The notes: generated by a model from the sequence alone, not told the origin. A DNA stretch of 64,000 bases from Sciurus carolinensis (GCF_902686445.1 NC_062214.1:40247454-40311453); one strand, 5' to 3'. Shown: positions 49,331 through 60,722, numbered from the stretch's first letter. Program-made: numbers and translations.

Positions 49331-49850
49331 AGGCACCAGTCAGTCAGAATGGTTGTGGGATGAGGTGAGGTGCTGAAACAGGTCCTGATCTTACCAGTCC
49401 CATTACTTGCTTGATCAGGGTGGTCCCTAAGCATTCAGGGTATAGCCTTGGGTGACCAGGACTGTATGTGGATAATTTAGAGAACTTGCTTAAGTATCTG
49501 TTTGCAGCTTGCCTACAATTCCAGACTCCCAAGAAGTTGAGGTCACCAGATCATGGATGCTTGGGGGTTCAGGGCTGCAATGCTGTGTGAAATGGTTGTC
49601 TGCCTCAAGTCCTGGGTGATCTGCCACAGTGAGACGGGTCAATGTACCCTGGCTCTCCTCTGCCATGGCTTGCTGTGCTTGCACTGGCATGGTGGGCTCC
49701 CTGGGGTGCTGCCCAAGCTTGCTGCTCTGCAGTCCCAGAACAAGGACTGGTTTCAATACTCTCTCTCACTCAATCAGGAGGCCAAAACCAGCACATTTAG
49801 ATCATATTGCTGGCCCATGGCTTCCCCAGTGAACCCTGAGGACTGAGGAA
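49331..49850. other. GC-richer block of unknown origin
   Basis: About half a kilobase clearly richer in G and C than its surroundings, with clean ORFs on both strands: plus 49553-49846 (97 codons) and minus 49490-49756 (88 codons). Neither protein is one I recognise. The plus text ('ggatgcttgggggttcagggctgc', 'catggtgggctccctggggtgctgcc') resembles LTR or ERV-derived sequence in style, but I cannot place it. A diverged LTR or a conserved element are both possible. Confidence 0.3.
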
Positions 49851-50247
49851 AATGAAGTATCTGGGAGTAACACTTCTGTAATTACACTGGTGCAAAGCCA
49901 TTGTGCAGTCCCTCTCCTCAACCTCCTCTATCCCTACCTTACCCCAACTGGTCTTAATTCTTACCATCCTAAACTTCCTTAACTTCATGAAGAAGAAAAT
50001 TTGCCAGTCTTGTTTACCATGGATTCCTGTTTATTTATTCAACATTTGTTGAGATCTTAATGAATCTATGAGTAAATAAACTTCCCCCCGTCCCTGCTCA
50101 AGTTGTGGGAACATAGGGAGAAAAACGTATCGATTTCAAAGGGAGGTGATATGTGGTCCTAGAAACTCAAGAGACAATTATGAAATTATTTTACTTGATA
50201 CCATAATAGTTTAGACCCTGAAGAACAGTAGTGGAGATGATTTAAAA
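49851..50247. other. Unique non-coding sequence
   Basis: Nothing firm. 50030-50075 resembles the start of a common ancient repeat ('tttattcaacatttgttgagatctt'). Confidence 0.4.
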
Positions 50248-50249
50248 TA

Positions 50250-50624
50250 TAGTCACCCTCTCAAACAATGGGGACAAGGTCTGAGAAATGTCAGTGGGAT
50301 ATTTTATCTTTGTGCCATTATCACAGGTTCACTTCTATATTCCAAACCTAGGTAGTGTAGTCCATTATAGAACTAGCTATATAGTATGTGTATATACATG
50401 TATGTAAATATATAAACCAGTAATATAGTGGTTAATGTACTGTACATAATTGTATATGATTGGTGGTACAGTATGTTTACACCAGCATCATCACAAATAT
50501 ATGAGTAATGCATTGCAATGCTACAGCATCACCAGGCAATTGGAATTTTTCAGCTCCATTTTAATCATGTCAGATTACTGCCATATAAATGGTCCATTGG
50601 TAACTGAAATGTGGTGCATGACCA
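50250..50624 (+). mobile_element. DNA transposon remnant, TA-flanked (Tigger-like suspected)
   Basis: The left end 'agtcaccctctcaaacaatggggacaaggtctgagaaatg' and right end 'ggtaactgaaatgtggtgcatgacca' are decayed versions of the inverted ends of a common primate/rodent DNA transposon with 'cagtcatgcgtcgc'-type termini. The middle has 'acctaggtagtgtagtcc', 'ctagctatatagtatgtg', 'caccagcatcatcacaaatatatgagtaatgcattgc' and 'aggcaattggaatttttcagctccattttaatc'. TA lies at both ends (50248-50249 and 50625-50626). I cannot give the exact subfamily. Confidence 0.7.
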
Positions 50625-50699
50625 TATATGTAGGAGTTCTGGGACTAGTAAGCACTGTGAAATTAGAACAAATCCAAATAGATTATCATGGCTAAAAAA

Positions 50700-51195
50700 G
50701 GTCCACATCATCTGACCTCCAACTAACCATCTACACTTATCTCCTATCACCCCTGACCTCATGTTATGACTACACTGACTCACTTTATTCTTTGTACTTA
50801 TCAAACATTCCCACAAAAGGACCTTTGCACTTGCTGTTCCTTCTCCTTAGGGTGTGGTTCTCTGGATTATCTCATGGTCAGATCCTTTTGTCATTTATAT
50901 CTCAGATCAGCTCTTACTTTCTTAGTGAGATGCTCTTAGAACATCCAATCAAATATAGCCCCCTCTCTCCACCCATTGAAATTCACTCCCATTACATTCT
51001 ACAGTCCTATTGTTTTATTGGTAATTATTACTATCCAAAATAATGTTACTTATTTATTGTTTCTTTGATTCATTTTTTTTTCTTACCACTTAGCATCTAA
51101 ATACCTTGAGAACTGATACTTTGTAGTTCTCAGAATCTGGAAAAGTACATGGCATATAGCTGGTCTCAGGGAACATTCATTTAAAGAGTGAATTC
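50700..51195 (+). mobile_element. L2 LINE 3' end (sense)
   Basis: A well ordered L2 tail: 'aaaggacctttgcacttgctgttccttctccttagg', 'atctcagatcagctcttactttcttagtgagatgctcttag', 'acagtcctattgttttattggtaattattac', 'gcatctaaataccttgagaactgata' and 'agtacatggcatatagctgg'. It is ancient and non-coding. The ORF at 50792-51043 is L2 3' UTR text. Confidence 0.8.
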
Positions 51196-52190
51196 TGTTA
51201 TGAGAGTAGATAGCAACAAAGTCCTTGTAGGTAAAACTAGTATTCTGGTCTACCCTTGATTCCTATCTAACATTTATAAATCCATTTCTTTAAGAAAATG
51301 TGTTCTACGTTTCATCAAACATTGTAAAAAATCTGTTGGGATACAATTTATTTATAAATTTCAGCATTTCTACATTTTAAATACAACCAGAAATGAACCA
51401 TTTGTATAAGCAGACAGTTACAAATTTACATGACCCCTGATCGGTCATGTAAATTCAACCTTTTGGGAAGTAGATTTATTTAAGTCAGGAACTGAAGAAA
51501 TAGGAGCCCAGGAGCCAGAGCTCTCTATCACCACACTTCCTAATCCATGCTATTTAACTGATGTACATTCATTTAAAAGATGAAGATAATACTAATGTCT
51601 GTGATTCCAAATATTCCCCCAGGGGTTCAGCACCATCTCATTTCATTGAAATAGAGATACAAAGTGAGAACTGGGTGAGGCACCTGAGAAAATAGCTAGA
51701 GGTAACTGAAGAAGTTAATGGCAGATGAACTCTACTGTGAGTAAATAAGTGAGCCAACAAATACTGAGCTGCACCAGCTGGAAGACGGCCTATAATCATT
51801 CCATTCTTTTTAAAGTGGGATCTAGGACTCTTCCTAGATGGTTTAGCATAAACATCTGCTAAGCCACTGCATTTGCTTTTATGTGGTACCTTTTAAAAAG
51901 CAAAATATTTAGTAGCAGTGAAAAATGAGAAAGGAATAGTCCTTGATATAAAATCCTCTGGGATTTGATGATTTCGTTATGTCACAGCTGAGTTAGTATT
52001 TTTAGTTAGCATTTTTAAGCCCTTATAAATGTGTTTGGAGCTGCATAGAACATAGACAAGGTCTCTAATGGTAGAGCTGGCATTGCCAAAGGAGGGTAGA
52101 TTTCCAAGCCACAGTCATATGTCTAAACAAGGTTGAGTCTTGTGAAAGTTGTAAGATCTCATCACTGCCAATCGTGACTTCAAAACAGTT
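51196..52190. other. Unique non-coding sequence with a perfect hairpin
   Basis: No gene or repeat recognised. The perfect inverted repeat at 51423-51455 is listed separately. Confidence 0.5.
51423..51455. repeat. Perfect 13-bp-arm inverted repeat
   Basis: AATTTACATGACC (51423-51435) and its exact reverse complement GGTCATGTAAATT (51443-51455) are separated by a 7-nt loop. It is not part of a transposon I can see. Confidence 0.95.
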
Positions 52191-52200
52191 ACAAGTAGTG

Positions 52201-52431
52201 GTTTTTTTTTCATTTTTGTATTTTTTTGGGGGGAGTGGTACTAGGTATTGAACTCAGGACTCAACCAGTGAGCCACATCCCTAGCCCTATTTTTCTGTAT
52301 TTTACTTAGAGATGGGGTTTTACTGAATTGTTTAGCACCTTGCCATTGTTGAGGCTGGCTTTGAACTCTGGATTGTCCTGCCTCAGCCTCCAGACCCACT
52401 GGGGTTATAGGCATGCTCCACCACGCCCTGT
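52201..52431 (-). mobile_element. Composite B1/ID SINE (antisense)
   Basis: Same dimer as 15783-16000: an antisense A tail (T run), the ID half ('gtggtactaggtattgaactcagg', 'gagccacatccctagccct') and then the B1/7SL half ('tagagatggggttttactgaattg', 'gaggctggctttgaactctgg', 'ctgcctcagcctccag', 'ttataggcatgctccaccacgccc'). A short deletion lies in the ID half. The flanks 'acaagtagtg' (52191-52200) and 'acaggaagtg' (52432-52441) look like a target duplication with two mismatches. It is more diverged than the first copy. Confidence 0.88.
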
Positions 52432-52720
52432 ACAGGAAGTGTTTTCAGGGAGATTTCTGGGGAACTATCAAAGCCTTCCATTAACTTCCAAATACCCATA
52501 TCTTCTTTATTTTCTCTAATACTTTTGTGTTTCTTCTTTATTTGTTTAAGTTCTTGGACAATAAATCGAATTTTCTGGATCTTTGTCTATTGAAAGTGAG
52601 AAGGCCATCACCACCCCAGAAATTTGATTTAGGCCACCCCTGGAGGGACTCACTTTTCTTTATAAAACTTACCTGTAAGTAAGAAAAAAGAATTCAGTTA
52701 TCAGTTTAATTTCTGATAAT

Positions 52721-53091
52721 GTGTCATCAGTTTTCTATTTCTGTAAGAAATACCTGAGATAATCAGGTTATAAACAGAAAAGATACACTGATTTACAGTT
52801 TTGGAGGTTTCAATTTAAGATTTGTTGGCCCCTCTGATTTGGGGTCTATGGTGATGTAGCACATAATGGGAGCAGTACCTGGCAAAACCATTTCCCTCAG
52901 GGTGGGGACATGAAAGAGAGGAAGAAGAAGGGGCTGAAGTCCCAATATTCTCTTCAGAGGCTCCCAGTGACCAGAAGGTTTCCCACTAAACTCTACCTCT
53001 TAAATCTTTCACCACCTTCAATAGCACCATGGACTGGGACCAAGCCTTTAACACATCGACCCTTGGGGGACCAAAAATTCAAATCATGGCA
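52721..53091 (-). mobile_element. MaLR-type solo LTR (antisense)
   Basis: The antisense LTR order 'gttttctatttctgtaagaaatacctgagataatcagg', 'atttacagttttggaggtttcaat', 'gggagcagtacctggcaaaacc', 'aaactctacctcttaaat', 'ttaacacatcgacccttgggggaccaaaaattcaaatcatgg' matches the reverse of the sense MaLR copies in this window. Non-coding. Confidence 0.8.
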
Positions 53092-53860
53092 ATGACCAAA
53101 ACAAGGCAAAACCCATAGGTTATCAAATTATTATTTAATGTAAATCAGTCCTCAAACTTTGCTTTTATTGGTTATCTTAATAGGTAAGGTCAGGATTTTT
53201 TCTTTTTGTTGTTGTTGTTGTTCATTCTTTTTAAGTGGGGAAAAATATGGAAATGGGAAGAGATAGTTACTCCTGATTAATTATCTCATTAATTTGTCAT
53301 TTGGTAGATTCAGATAATATACACAGGACTAGTTCTAAACATCAAAGATGATATAAAATTCTTATCATCAAAAGGAGATTTTTATTGTTAGAGGAACTGT
53401 AGGAAAACAACTTTTTTCTATCCTGAAAAAAAAAAAAATCCTTATGCTTTCCACAGTGACTTGGGTTCACTAATACCTAATTATCCACTGTCATTGACTT
53501 TTATTATGATTGGTTTTCTAATAGGTGATATTAATATTTAGTGTTTGAATATGTTCCCTATTAGTGTGAGGAAAAGCCAATAATGTGACACTAATATCAT
53601 ATTTAATGTGATTTATTATTTTAATTTTTATGATGGCTCTTGATCATTCCATATTTTTAATATTCACATTTCAAGGTTGTTGGACTTTTTCTCATTACTT
53701 CTCTTTTTGCATAATTGGTATGATTTTACCTCATACCAGCTCTTAGGTGAATAATAATGCATCATTATGCCTCTTTACCAACAGCAAAACTGAAGTTTCA
53801 GAGATATTAAAGTGATTTACCTAATTTTTTAAAAATTCTTAACTTCTGTTTTGTACATCA
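53092..53860. other. Unique AT-rich non-coding sequence
   Basis: No gene seen. 53700-53825 may hold a strongly diverged antisense MIR ('caaaactgaagtttcagagatattaaagtgattta'). A short GTT run lies near 53206-53222. Confidence 0.45.
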
Positions 53861-53861
53861 A

Positions 53862-54016
53862 TGCTTTCCTTCTTCCTCCCATTTCTTTCTGCCTTTTGCT
53901 CTTTCTTTCCCTTGCTCACTTCCTCTCTCTTCCTCCCTTATTTTTTACTTCCTCCCTGTTTTCTTCCTCCTTCCCAATTTTCTTTCTTTTTTTTCCTTTC
54001 TTTTCTTTTTCCTCCT
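53862..54016. repeat. Polypyrimidine (CT-rich) tract
   Basis: About 150 bp of nearly pure C and T with irregular CTTC/TTCC units. The 109-codon plus ORF at 53861-54190 has its first half made by this tract. Confidence 0.9.
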
Positions 54017-55730
54017 GAAGATTATGTTGTAAGAAAAAATGACTTTTTGCTGTTCCACAGAACACATTGTGCCCTTTACATGCCCTTTAGAGTGAGCATG
54101 TATATTCAAGGTAAAGGTGACCCCTCACCCTTAGTTCACAGTGCTGGTAAGAAGGTTGGGAAGGGCCAGATCAGAGGTGGTGAAATATGACTGAAAGCAT
54201 CTGGTGAGGGAAGCATTGTCCTCATGCCACCAATCTTTCTCCTTCTCAGGAATACGACTTCAGTGTAAAAGTCCCTGATAACTCTTTCCTTCAATTCTGT
54301 GGCAGAGGATGAATCCTTGTGATCCCTGACATTGACAAGAAGTGAAAGAGAGGCCTGGTCTCTGGCCCGCAGATTGACCACGCTGTTGTCCCCATGCTGC
54401 AGCACAGAGATAAGCTTACTCACCTTCTGTCATTGCATAAGATTGATTGGAAGGATGGTAAGGGTGAAAGGAAACAGATGGGGCCCAAGGGTAGACTCTA
54501 CCTGTCTAAATCTATCTCAACATTCTTTTTTCTAACCTGACTCTTCAGACTTTTCCACATCTGGTAAGGTTTATAATTATTCCTTCCCATTAGCAAGACT
54601 CAAAATATCAAAGTTATCTTTGGTCCTTCTATCCTTTTATCCCTAGCCAGTCCCATAAAATTTTCCTTTATTATGTTTGAGCAATTCATCTCTTCACTAC
54701 ATTTTTGGCCTTTATTTGTCCCTGTCCCCCAACCCCCAACACACACACCACAGAGACTTTTTCATCCTTTTGTCCTGTTTGGATTTTTCCCCCAATTTCA
54801 TTCCAAAGTCCTCTATTAGTTAAAGAGCAGTTTGTATCTAGATACCAGACCCATGTCTCTCTAGAGAGGTAGGTAGCAAATAGAATAGAATTTACTAGCA
54901 CCCAACTAAGGGTGTCACTCTACAAAATGGTGACTGTTCTTCCAGGTGCATCAAGGATTCCAAGTACCCTACCCAGTCCCTACCCCCTTTAGATGGCTAC
55001 TTCAGAAAGGAGAGAAGGTAAATCAAAGACATCTCTGTGCAATGTACTTTGATTTCACCATGATATCCTGGAGAGGAGCTCATTCATCATTGACTGTTGT
55101 CCTTGCCACACTCCAACCCTCTCTACCACATCCACCAAGCAGACTGCTTTGAGCATAGGTTCCAAACACAAGCAGAAGTATGTGCTAAACAGAACACAAC
55201 TGAGTGTGGTCCATTATTTGGAACAGTGAGCTTCCAATACTATTTATCTTTCTGTTTTCTATTCTTGTCATTTATTTGTCCTACAGGGAATTTATGTTTT
55301 CGAAGTTTTGTTTTAAATTCTCTAATATATTCGTTCTTGGTATTACATAAATTGTCTTGCATCCTTCCTCCATCACAGCTTGCTGGCACTCCGTGCATTG
55401 CCCTCAACTAGACAGAGGACATGATAAAATAATGTACGTCGAGGAGTGAATCACTGGCAGTAGCTTAATTTGTTCATCCTTCAGGAGTACTTATATATTA
55501 AAATAGGGCATTTTAAATTCATAGACACATACCTCAGCTTGTAAAATTCCTGGCAGAGGTCTAGAGGAGATCTTTTCAGCCAGGGAAGTCCTTGATACCA
55601 TCTATACAGACAAAGTGGCTACAAAATTCTTCTTGTGACTAATAAAGATAATCAACATACATCAAGTCAGTATTGTTGCCGTCATTGCAGCTTTTTAGGT
55701 GACTTTTCCTTGGGACACCCTAATAACACT
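54017..55730. other. Unique non-coding sequence with one ORF of interest
   Basis: Apart from the minus-strand ORF at 54136-54423 (separate entry) no gene or young repeat is seen. Confidence 0.45.
54136..54423 (-). other. Minus-strand ORF of 95 codons, possible old exon or retrocopy
   Basis: The frame stays open for 288 bp on the minus strand in DNA that is neither repeat nor low complexity. Its composition is protein-like: a mixed hydrophobic and charged middle with residues such as 'ELKERVIRDFYTEVVFLRRR'. CpG sites are kept in 'gcgtggtc' and 'gcgggcc'. On the minus strand a CAG with a pyrimidine-rich lead ('cttatctctgtgctgcag') lies just inside it, which could act as a splice acceptor. There is no recognised domain, and I cannot match the protein to a family. 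Chance, an unknown repeat or an exon fossil are all possible. Confidence 0.2.
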
Positions 55731-55734
55731 GTAA

Positions 55735-55870
55735 ATCAGGTACCATTATTAACATCCCATTTTATAGATGAGGAATCTATAGCTAAGAGAGGCTAGAAAA
55801 GTTTGGTAAAAGTCACACAACTCTGGAGTGAGATAGTATTTGAACACCATGCAGCCTTAATTCCATAACT
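55735..55870 (-). mobile_element. MIR SINE (antisense)
   Basis: 'aaatcaggtaccattattaacatcccattttatagatgaggaatc', 'gctaagagaggctagaaaagt', 'gtcacacaactctgg' and 'atttgaacacc' follow the antisense MIR order. Confidence 0.75.
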
Positions 55871-55944
55871 ACATAGAAGCAGGACCTCTGTAAGTTAAAG
55901 ATAGTTCAACTCCAAATGAAATCTTATAATAGTAAGGAAAATTA

Positions 55945-56040
55945 AATATTGTTGAATGTAATCTTGTTTTACAACAAGAAAACTGAGGCTTAGAGAACAT
56001 TTTGGATTTGACAAAGTAGCTGCAGACAGATGGATGTAAA
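55945..56040 (-). mobile_element. MIR-like fragment (antisense)
   Basis: 'cttgttttacaacaagaaaactgaggcttagagaac' is an antisense MIR core just downstream of the previous copy. Confidence 0.55.
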
Positions 56041-56469
56041 ATGCTACTCTTAATGATGTTTCATTTTATTTATTTTGGTGTATAGTACCCATAGCCTCTT
56101 GACAGAATAGCAATAAAGAGAGCCCGGATTCACTAGAAAATGATTCCTTCCTGCTGGGATCTTAGTCAGTGTAAGTCCATGACATGTGTGGCTTTGCTTT
56201 TTTATGCTCTCACTCATCACTAATCATGGGCCTACTGGGGACACCTCATTGCCCCTCATTCGCTGGGTGATTGAGTCTTCTTGAAGCAAACCCACACCAG
56301 GTGCTCTGTTGAATGGTACAGCAGAACAATACATTCCTTCATTAAATTTCCACATCTGAACACCAGGGGCTAACTATGCTTTTTCTGAATTTCCCAGAGG
56401 GTAGTTGAAAACTCTGACAAAACATAGTAAAGGCAAAAGATAGCTGCCAGTTTCATAAAGAATGTAAGG
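56041..56469. other. Unique non-coding sequence
   Basis: No gene or repeat recognised. Confidence 0.45.
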
Positions 56470-56479
56470 AATTTCCCAG

Positions 56480-56594
56480 GGTTGGGAATGTGGCTCAGTG
56501 GTAGAGTGCTTGCCTATGGGAAGTGAGTGAGACCCCTCATTTAATACCCACCACTGAAAAAGAAAAAAGAAAAAAAAAAAAAAAAAAAGGAAGA
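56480..56594 (+). mobile_element. ID-type SINE (sense), truncated B box
   Basis: Sense ID element. The A-box region 'tgtggctcagtggtagagtgcttgcct' is well preserved, while the B-box region ('ctcatttaatacccacc') is altered. An A-rich tail with a run of about 18 A ends it. A 10-bp repeat 'aatttcccag' lies exactly on both sides (56470-56479 and 56595-56604). The ORF at 56374-56697 on the minus strand reads through the element and its T-rich reverse tail and is not a gene. Confidence 0.9.
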
Positions 56595-56604
56595 AATTTC
56601 CCAG

Positions 56605-57490
56605 ATGACTCAAGGAGGGGCTTTGCCTAAACGGGCTACTTTCTGTAGGAAATCCCAGTGAGTTAAAGCAGTAACTGTGACAATATCTGGGGTTCAATTA
56701 AAGCCAGCCACAATTGCAAAGCAATGTACATCACATGGCCCATCTTTACCTCTTTTGTATATTACAGATGGTATTCTAGTTTCTTGCATTTTCAAGGGGT
56801 ACATTTTCATAATAGCTCTTTAAAATTAAGGTGGATCTTCAAAGTGAAAGGAAAGGTACAGTTTACATATTCTTAAAATCTGAGAATCTGATAGTTTTAA
56901 ATTGTCGTAAAGTTAATGGAAATTCATAGTTGCTGTGTACACATTATGTTGGGAATTTTTCTTCTCACTTTCTTCTCAAGAGGATTGGTTAACATGTAGC
57001 AAGGATTGACCAGTGGAGCTAATCTTCACAAACTCCATTGTAGCATCATTTTCTTTAACAAAAATGTACAAAGAGACGTTAATTATCTCTCCATTACATA
57101 AGTTACAAGTCAGAATTTTTGTATATAATTGTTCGATTTAGTAATCTTATGTAATGAAAAATTACAACTATTTCCTACAAGAAATATGCAAAACACAGGT
57201 CTGATTAGTTGCCCATCCAGAGGGACAGGTAATTCTGAATGATTCCACATAGCCAAGCAACAGGGAGTATGAATATATTGAAAATTCAAATTATGGTAGA
57301 AAAAACTAAGTGACTTTGAAATTAAATCAGGAAGAGCAGTAAACAAATTGCTAATTAGCCCTTACCCCATCAACTGTATTATTTACTGCGATTTTTATCC
57401 CTATTGATTTTTGATTTATTGAGATTTTAAGTCAACCATTACTTTTTAAATTTTCTTTAGTCAGTACTGTCAACTCATATCATTCTTTTG
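56605..57490. other. Unique non-coding sequence
   Basis: No gene recognised. The minus ORF at 57110-57346 has no domain. Confidence 0.45.
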
Positions 57491-57620
57491 ATTTTTCTAG
57501 GAAAAATTGAGGTGTAGAAGATTACAGTGTTCAACAATACATTAACTAATTAAATGGTATAGCTGGAATTTGAACCCAGATCTTCCTATTCTTTTTGAAT
57601 ACTCTTGACTATGAGACTTT
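57491..57620 (-). mobile_element. MIR SINE (antisense)
   Basis: 'gaaaaattgaggtgtagaagattacagtgttc', 'ggtatagctggaatttgaacccagatcttcct' and 'actcttgactatgag' correspond to the antisense MIR core and the segment around its tRNA-like part. Confidence 0.7.
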
Positions 57621-59513
57621 CCTCTATGATGGGAGTCAGGGAGAGGGTGATGTCAGAAGGTGGTTGTGCTATTTGTTGAAGTGGTGAGGACAACTAGGAT
57701 ACCATTCATCTTTTCCCAACACGTGCTTATTAGGATGACTAACAGGGTTATTGTGTCAGGAACAGGCTTACCTGTAACAAAAATAACAGTTTTATCACAA
57801 TTCCAGAGTTAAGTTGTCAAGGGTTGGTATTGCAGCTCAACATAAGATCTACGCATCTCTCTCTTTCTACCTTGCCATCTTTGGTCATGGCTTCATTGGA
57901 GCAGGATAACTGCTGCAATTCTAATTATCACAACTGTGTTTAAGTCAAACATATTTCTGTTTGTAAGAAGAAAAGTGGAAATCACCTAGAATCTGTAGCA
58001 GTCTTCTATTTCATTAATTATAGTGATGTCACATGGTCACCCAAGTATCATAGGAGGGGTTATCTTTCTTTGGGATGAGCACATTTCTGCCTCCAAAAAT
58101 GGCAAGATTCTGTGAGGCCAAAAAGGGGGAATGGAGATTAGGTGAGATATGCACCCCCTTGCCATAATTCCTTGTAGGGTCTTGTCAGCCTCTTTCTTCT
58201 TTACCCAAGTTCAAAGATTTCACTGCCAACACTCACCTTGGTCTCACCCTGGTGATTTTTGTCAAGTTTCAGAAAAAGGAAAAGTAAAGAAACTGTCAAA
58301 AAAAATGTAAGGATCTTAAAATCAGTGATTTATTCCATCATCCATTACTTGTACTCCTGTGGTGTTTTTCCCAAAAGAAGGAAAGAAAAGAAAAGAAAAA
58401 CAGTTCTAGAAGTCTTGCTTTGTGGAGTGGGTAGCTAATTTGGAATATGGTCGCATCTTCTGTTTCCTTGAATATTTCCTGAACACATCTTTTAAACTTT
58501 TTCAGTGTTTCTCAGATATTTATGTTATGTTAGAAGTCATTTACTCTTACTCATGTCTGTTACCTAGTCTTTAGCATGGTTAGATATGAGCCATCTGAAG
58601 AATAGGACTTTTCTTTCTGGCAGAATAAATATTTTAAACAAAAGAAAGTATCAGTAATCTAAATGGTTGTTTCTAAACTCTGCTTGACTATATAATGCTA
58701 TTCCAGATTTAGGCCTTGTCATGACTGACTTTTCTTGCATTGGGAAATGAATATTTAATGGTTGTCCTTCAGTGGCATAAATGTGCTACTTAGGCTGAAG
58801 AAGTATTAGAAGCCTTTTCCCAGGAGAAGAAAGAAAATCTGGACTGGAGTTAAGCAGCATACCTGCTGTGTGCCAAGCAGCTCTTCTCTCTGCTGCAAAA
58901 AGGTTCAATTTTTCACATGCCCTGTTATACGGTAAGTCAGAAGCTTTGGAAGTCACTTATGCTGATTGACCAGCAGCAATGACCAGGGCAACCCTGGTAG
59001 TGTCACACTCACTGTCCTCCAGGAAAATCCACTCTCAAAGAAATTGGGACTTTAAAAAGAAAAAGTTTTCCTTCACTTAGGTCTTCTGCTTAATGCTTAG
59101 AAGAATCCCATATTTATGTGACAAACCTAAACAACCTACAAAATGTAAATAGATTTTCTTTGGTTTAACCAGTGTGCTTTCCCAGGTTCTGCTAGCATGG
59201 TGGCTTTCCCTAGTTTATCTTCTGGGTAAGGAACTGGGCACCTCTGGAAACAATGGGCCTCAGGATACCTACGCCTCAGTTTGATCTCAGCACAGATGCC
59301 TCTTGTGTTCTGGAAGCAATCACTGATCCTTAGGTGCTTGACCCTCCTTGAGGTCCTATCACATACTATAATTATTCTTAGGACTCATAGCACTATTTGG
59401 GGGATGAAGTATTTACTGTGAAGGCCACCTGACTCACTGTTCTGTATTCAGTGCCTCATTGTGTACATCCAATCCAATGAGAAAATAAAACAAATATTGG
59501 AATTTGAAATTGG
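57621..59513. other. Unique and unassigned old-repeat sequence
   Basis: 57730-58060 has a patchy likeness to an old interspersed repeat ('ggttggtattgcagctcaacataag', 'ctaccttgccatctttggtcatggctt') that I cannot name. 58380-58400 is a short AAAAG run. 58545-58670 ends in an L2-like 'ggcagaataaatattttaaac'. No gene seen. Confidence 0.4.
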
Positions 59514-59902
59514 TGTTATGGTTTAAATATGATGTTTCTAAACCCCAATGGCTCATGTGTGAGACAATGAAAGAAAGTTTAGAGGTGAAATGATTAGATC
59601 ATGAGAGATATAACCTGATCATTGGATTAATCTACCAATAGGGATTAACTGGGTGATAACTATAAGCAGGTAGGGTGTGGCCAGAGGAGATAGGTCACTA
59701 GGTGAATGGGGTTTTCCCTGCTTCCTGATTGTCATGTCCTGAGCTGCTTTCCTTCACCACATCCTTCCACCATAGACCCAGAGCAACAGCCCAGTCTTTG
59801 GACTGAGACCTCTGAAACTGTGAACACCGAATACGTTTTTCCTTCTTGAAAATTGTTCTTCTTAGGTCTTTTGTCACAGCAATTAAAGAATGAACTAAAA
59901 CA
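59514..59902 (+). mobile_element. MaLR-type solo LTR (sense)
   Basis: Begins TG ('tgttatggtttaaatatg') and ends CA ('tgaactaaaaca'). Inside are 'ctcatgtgtgagacaatg', 'gaggtgaaatgattagatcatgag', 'cattggattaatctacc', 'gtgtggccagaggagatagg', 'tttccctgcttcctgattgtcatg', 'ccttccaccatagaccca', 'gactgagacctctgaaactgtg' and 'gtcttttgtcacagcaat'. It is the sense counterpart of the antisense LTR at 160-673. The ORF on its minus strand at 59732-60016 is LTR sequence. Confidence 0.85.
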
Positions 59903-60534
59903 ATTCATCTTCTGCAGGATTAAGATTAAAAAGAAGGAACCAGAAGGCTTCTGAGGGCAGTTAGTGGATGAGTGGGGAAAGGATAAAAGTTCTTTAGCCC
60001 TGTGTCTTCTCTCCATTAATTTTAGATGTCATCCTATAGGTTGTCTTTGATTATTCTATTTCATTCTTAAGTAAAATAAAACATTTTACACCTGGTATAT
60101 GTGAGCATGCTTAGTCAAATCGTGATAGTGACTGGGCTAGTGATAGGGTTGCAGTATTAAAACTACTGGTTTGTCTCCAGATTTTACCAGAAAACACTGA
60201 ATAAAAGAATGGCAAAGCATAAATGTGGGCCTGTCATTTTTGCCCCATGAGAGAGGAAAGAGAAGTCACAGCAGTCTTGTAAGTAAAGACCTTTGCATCC
60301 ATTTATCCTCTTGCACATGTAGTCAGTCACATGAAATTAGTCACCATTGGTAACTTGAATGTTAGATCTGGAGAGTATCTTGTCTTTTAACAAGGAAGAA
60401 ATCACAACCAAAGCTGAATAACCATCTTTCACAGGGACTTTGATAGAAATTTCTTCATCAGTGAAATATGGTAGCATATTCTTCAGGGTCAAGACCCCTT
60501 ATTCCAATGATATAAGGTACAACTGCTTAGTGAT
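59903..60534. other. Unique non-coding sequence
   Basis: No gene or repeat recognised. Confidence 0.45.
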
Positions 60535-60535
60535 C

Positions 60536-60722
60536 AAAGTCTGGAGCCAGGAAGCTATACAATCCTGATCCACTTCTTCCTAGCTAGATGAAGTTAGGAC
60601 AATGACCTAATATCTGTTTTCTGCATCTGAAAAAATGGGAATAATAATTATAGTATCTATTTCATAGAATTATTATGAGAATTAAATTATTTAGTACTAT
60701 AAAGTAATTAAAATAGTAATAG
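60536..60722 (+). mobile_element. MIR SINE (sense)
   Basis: A well ordered sense MIR: 'aagtctggagccaggaagctatac', 'aatcctgatccacttcttcctagctagatgaag', 'aaaaaatgggaataataattatagtatctatttcatagaattattatgagaattaaat', with the following 'agtactataaag' end. Confidence 0.82.

Noticed and set aside
54044..54109. Short stretch bounded by a pyrimidine-rich 'ccacag' and 'aaggtaaag', resembling an internal exon
   Set aside because: Splice-like pairs of this quality occur often by chance; only about 50 bp and no coding signal.
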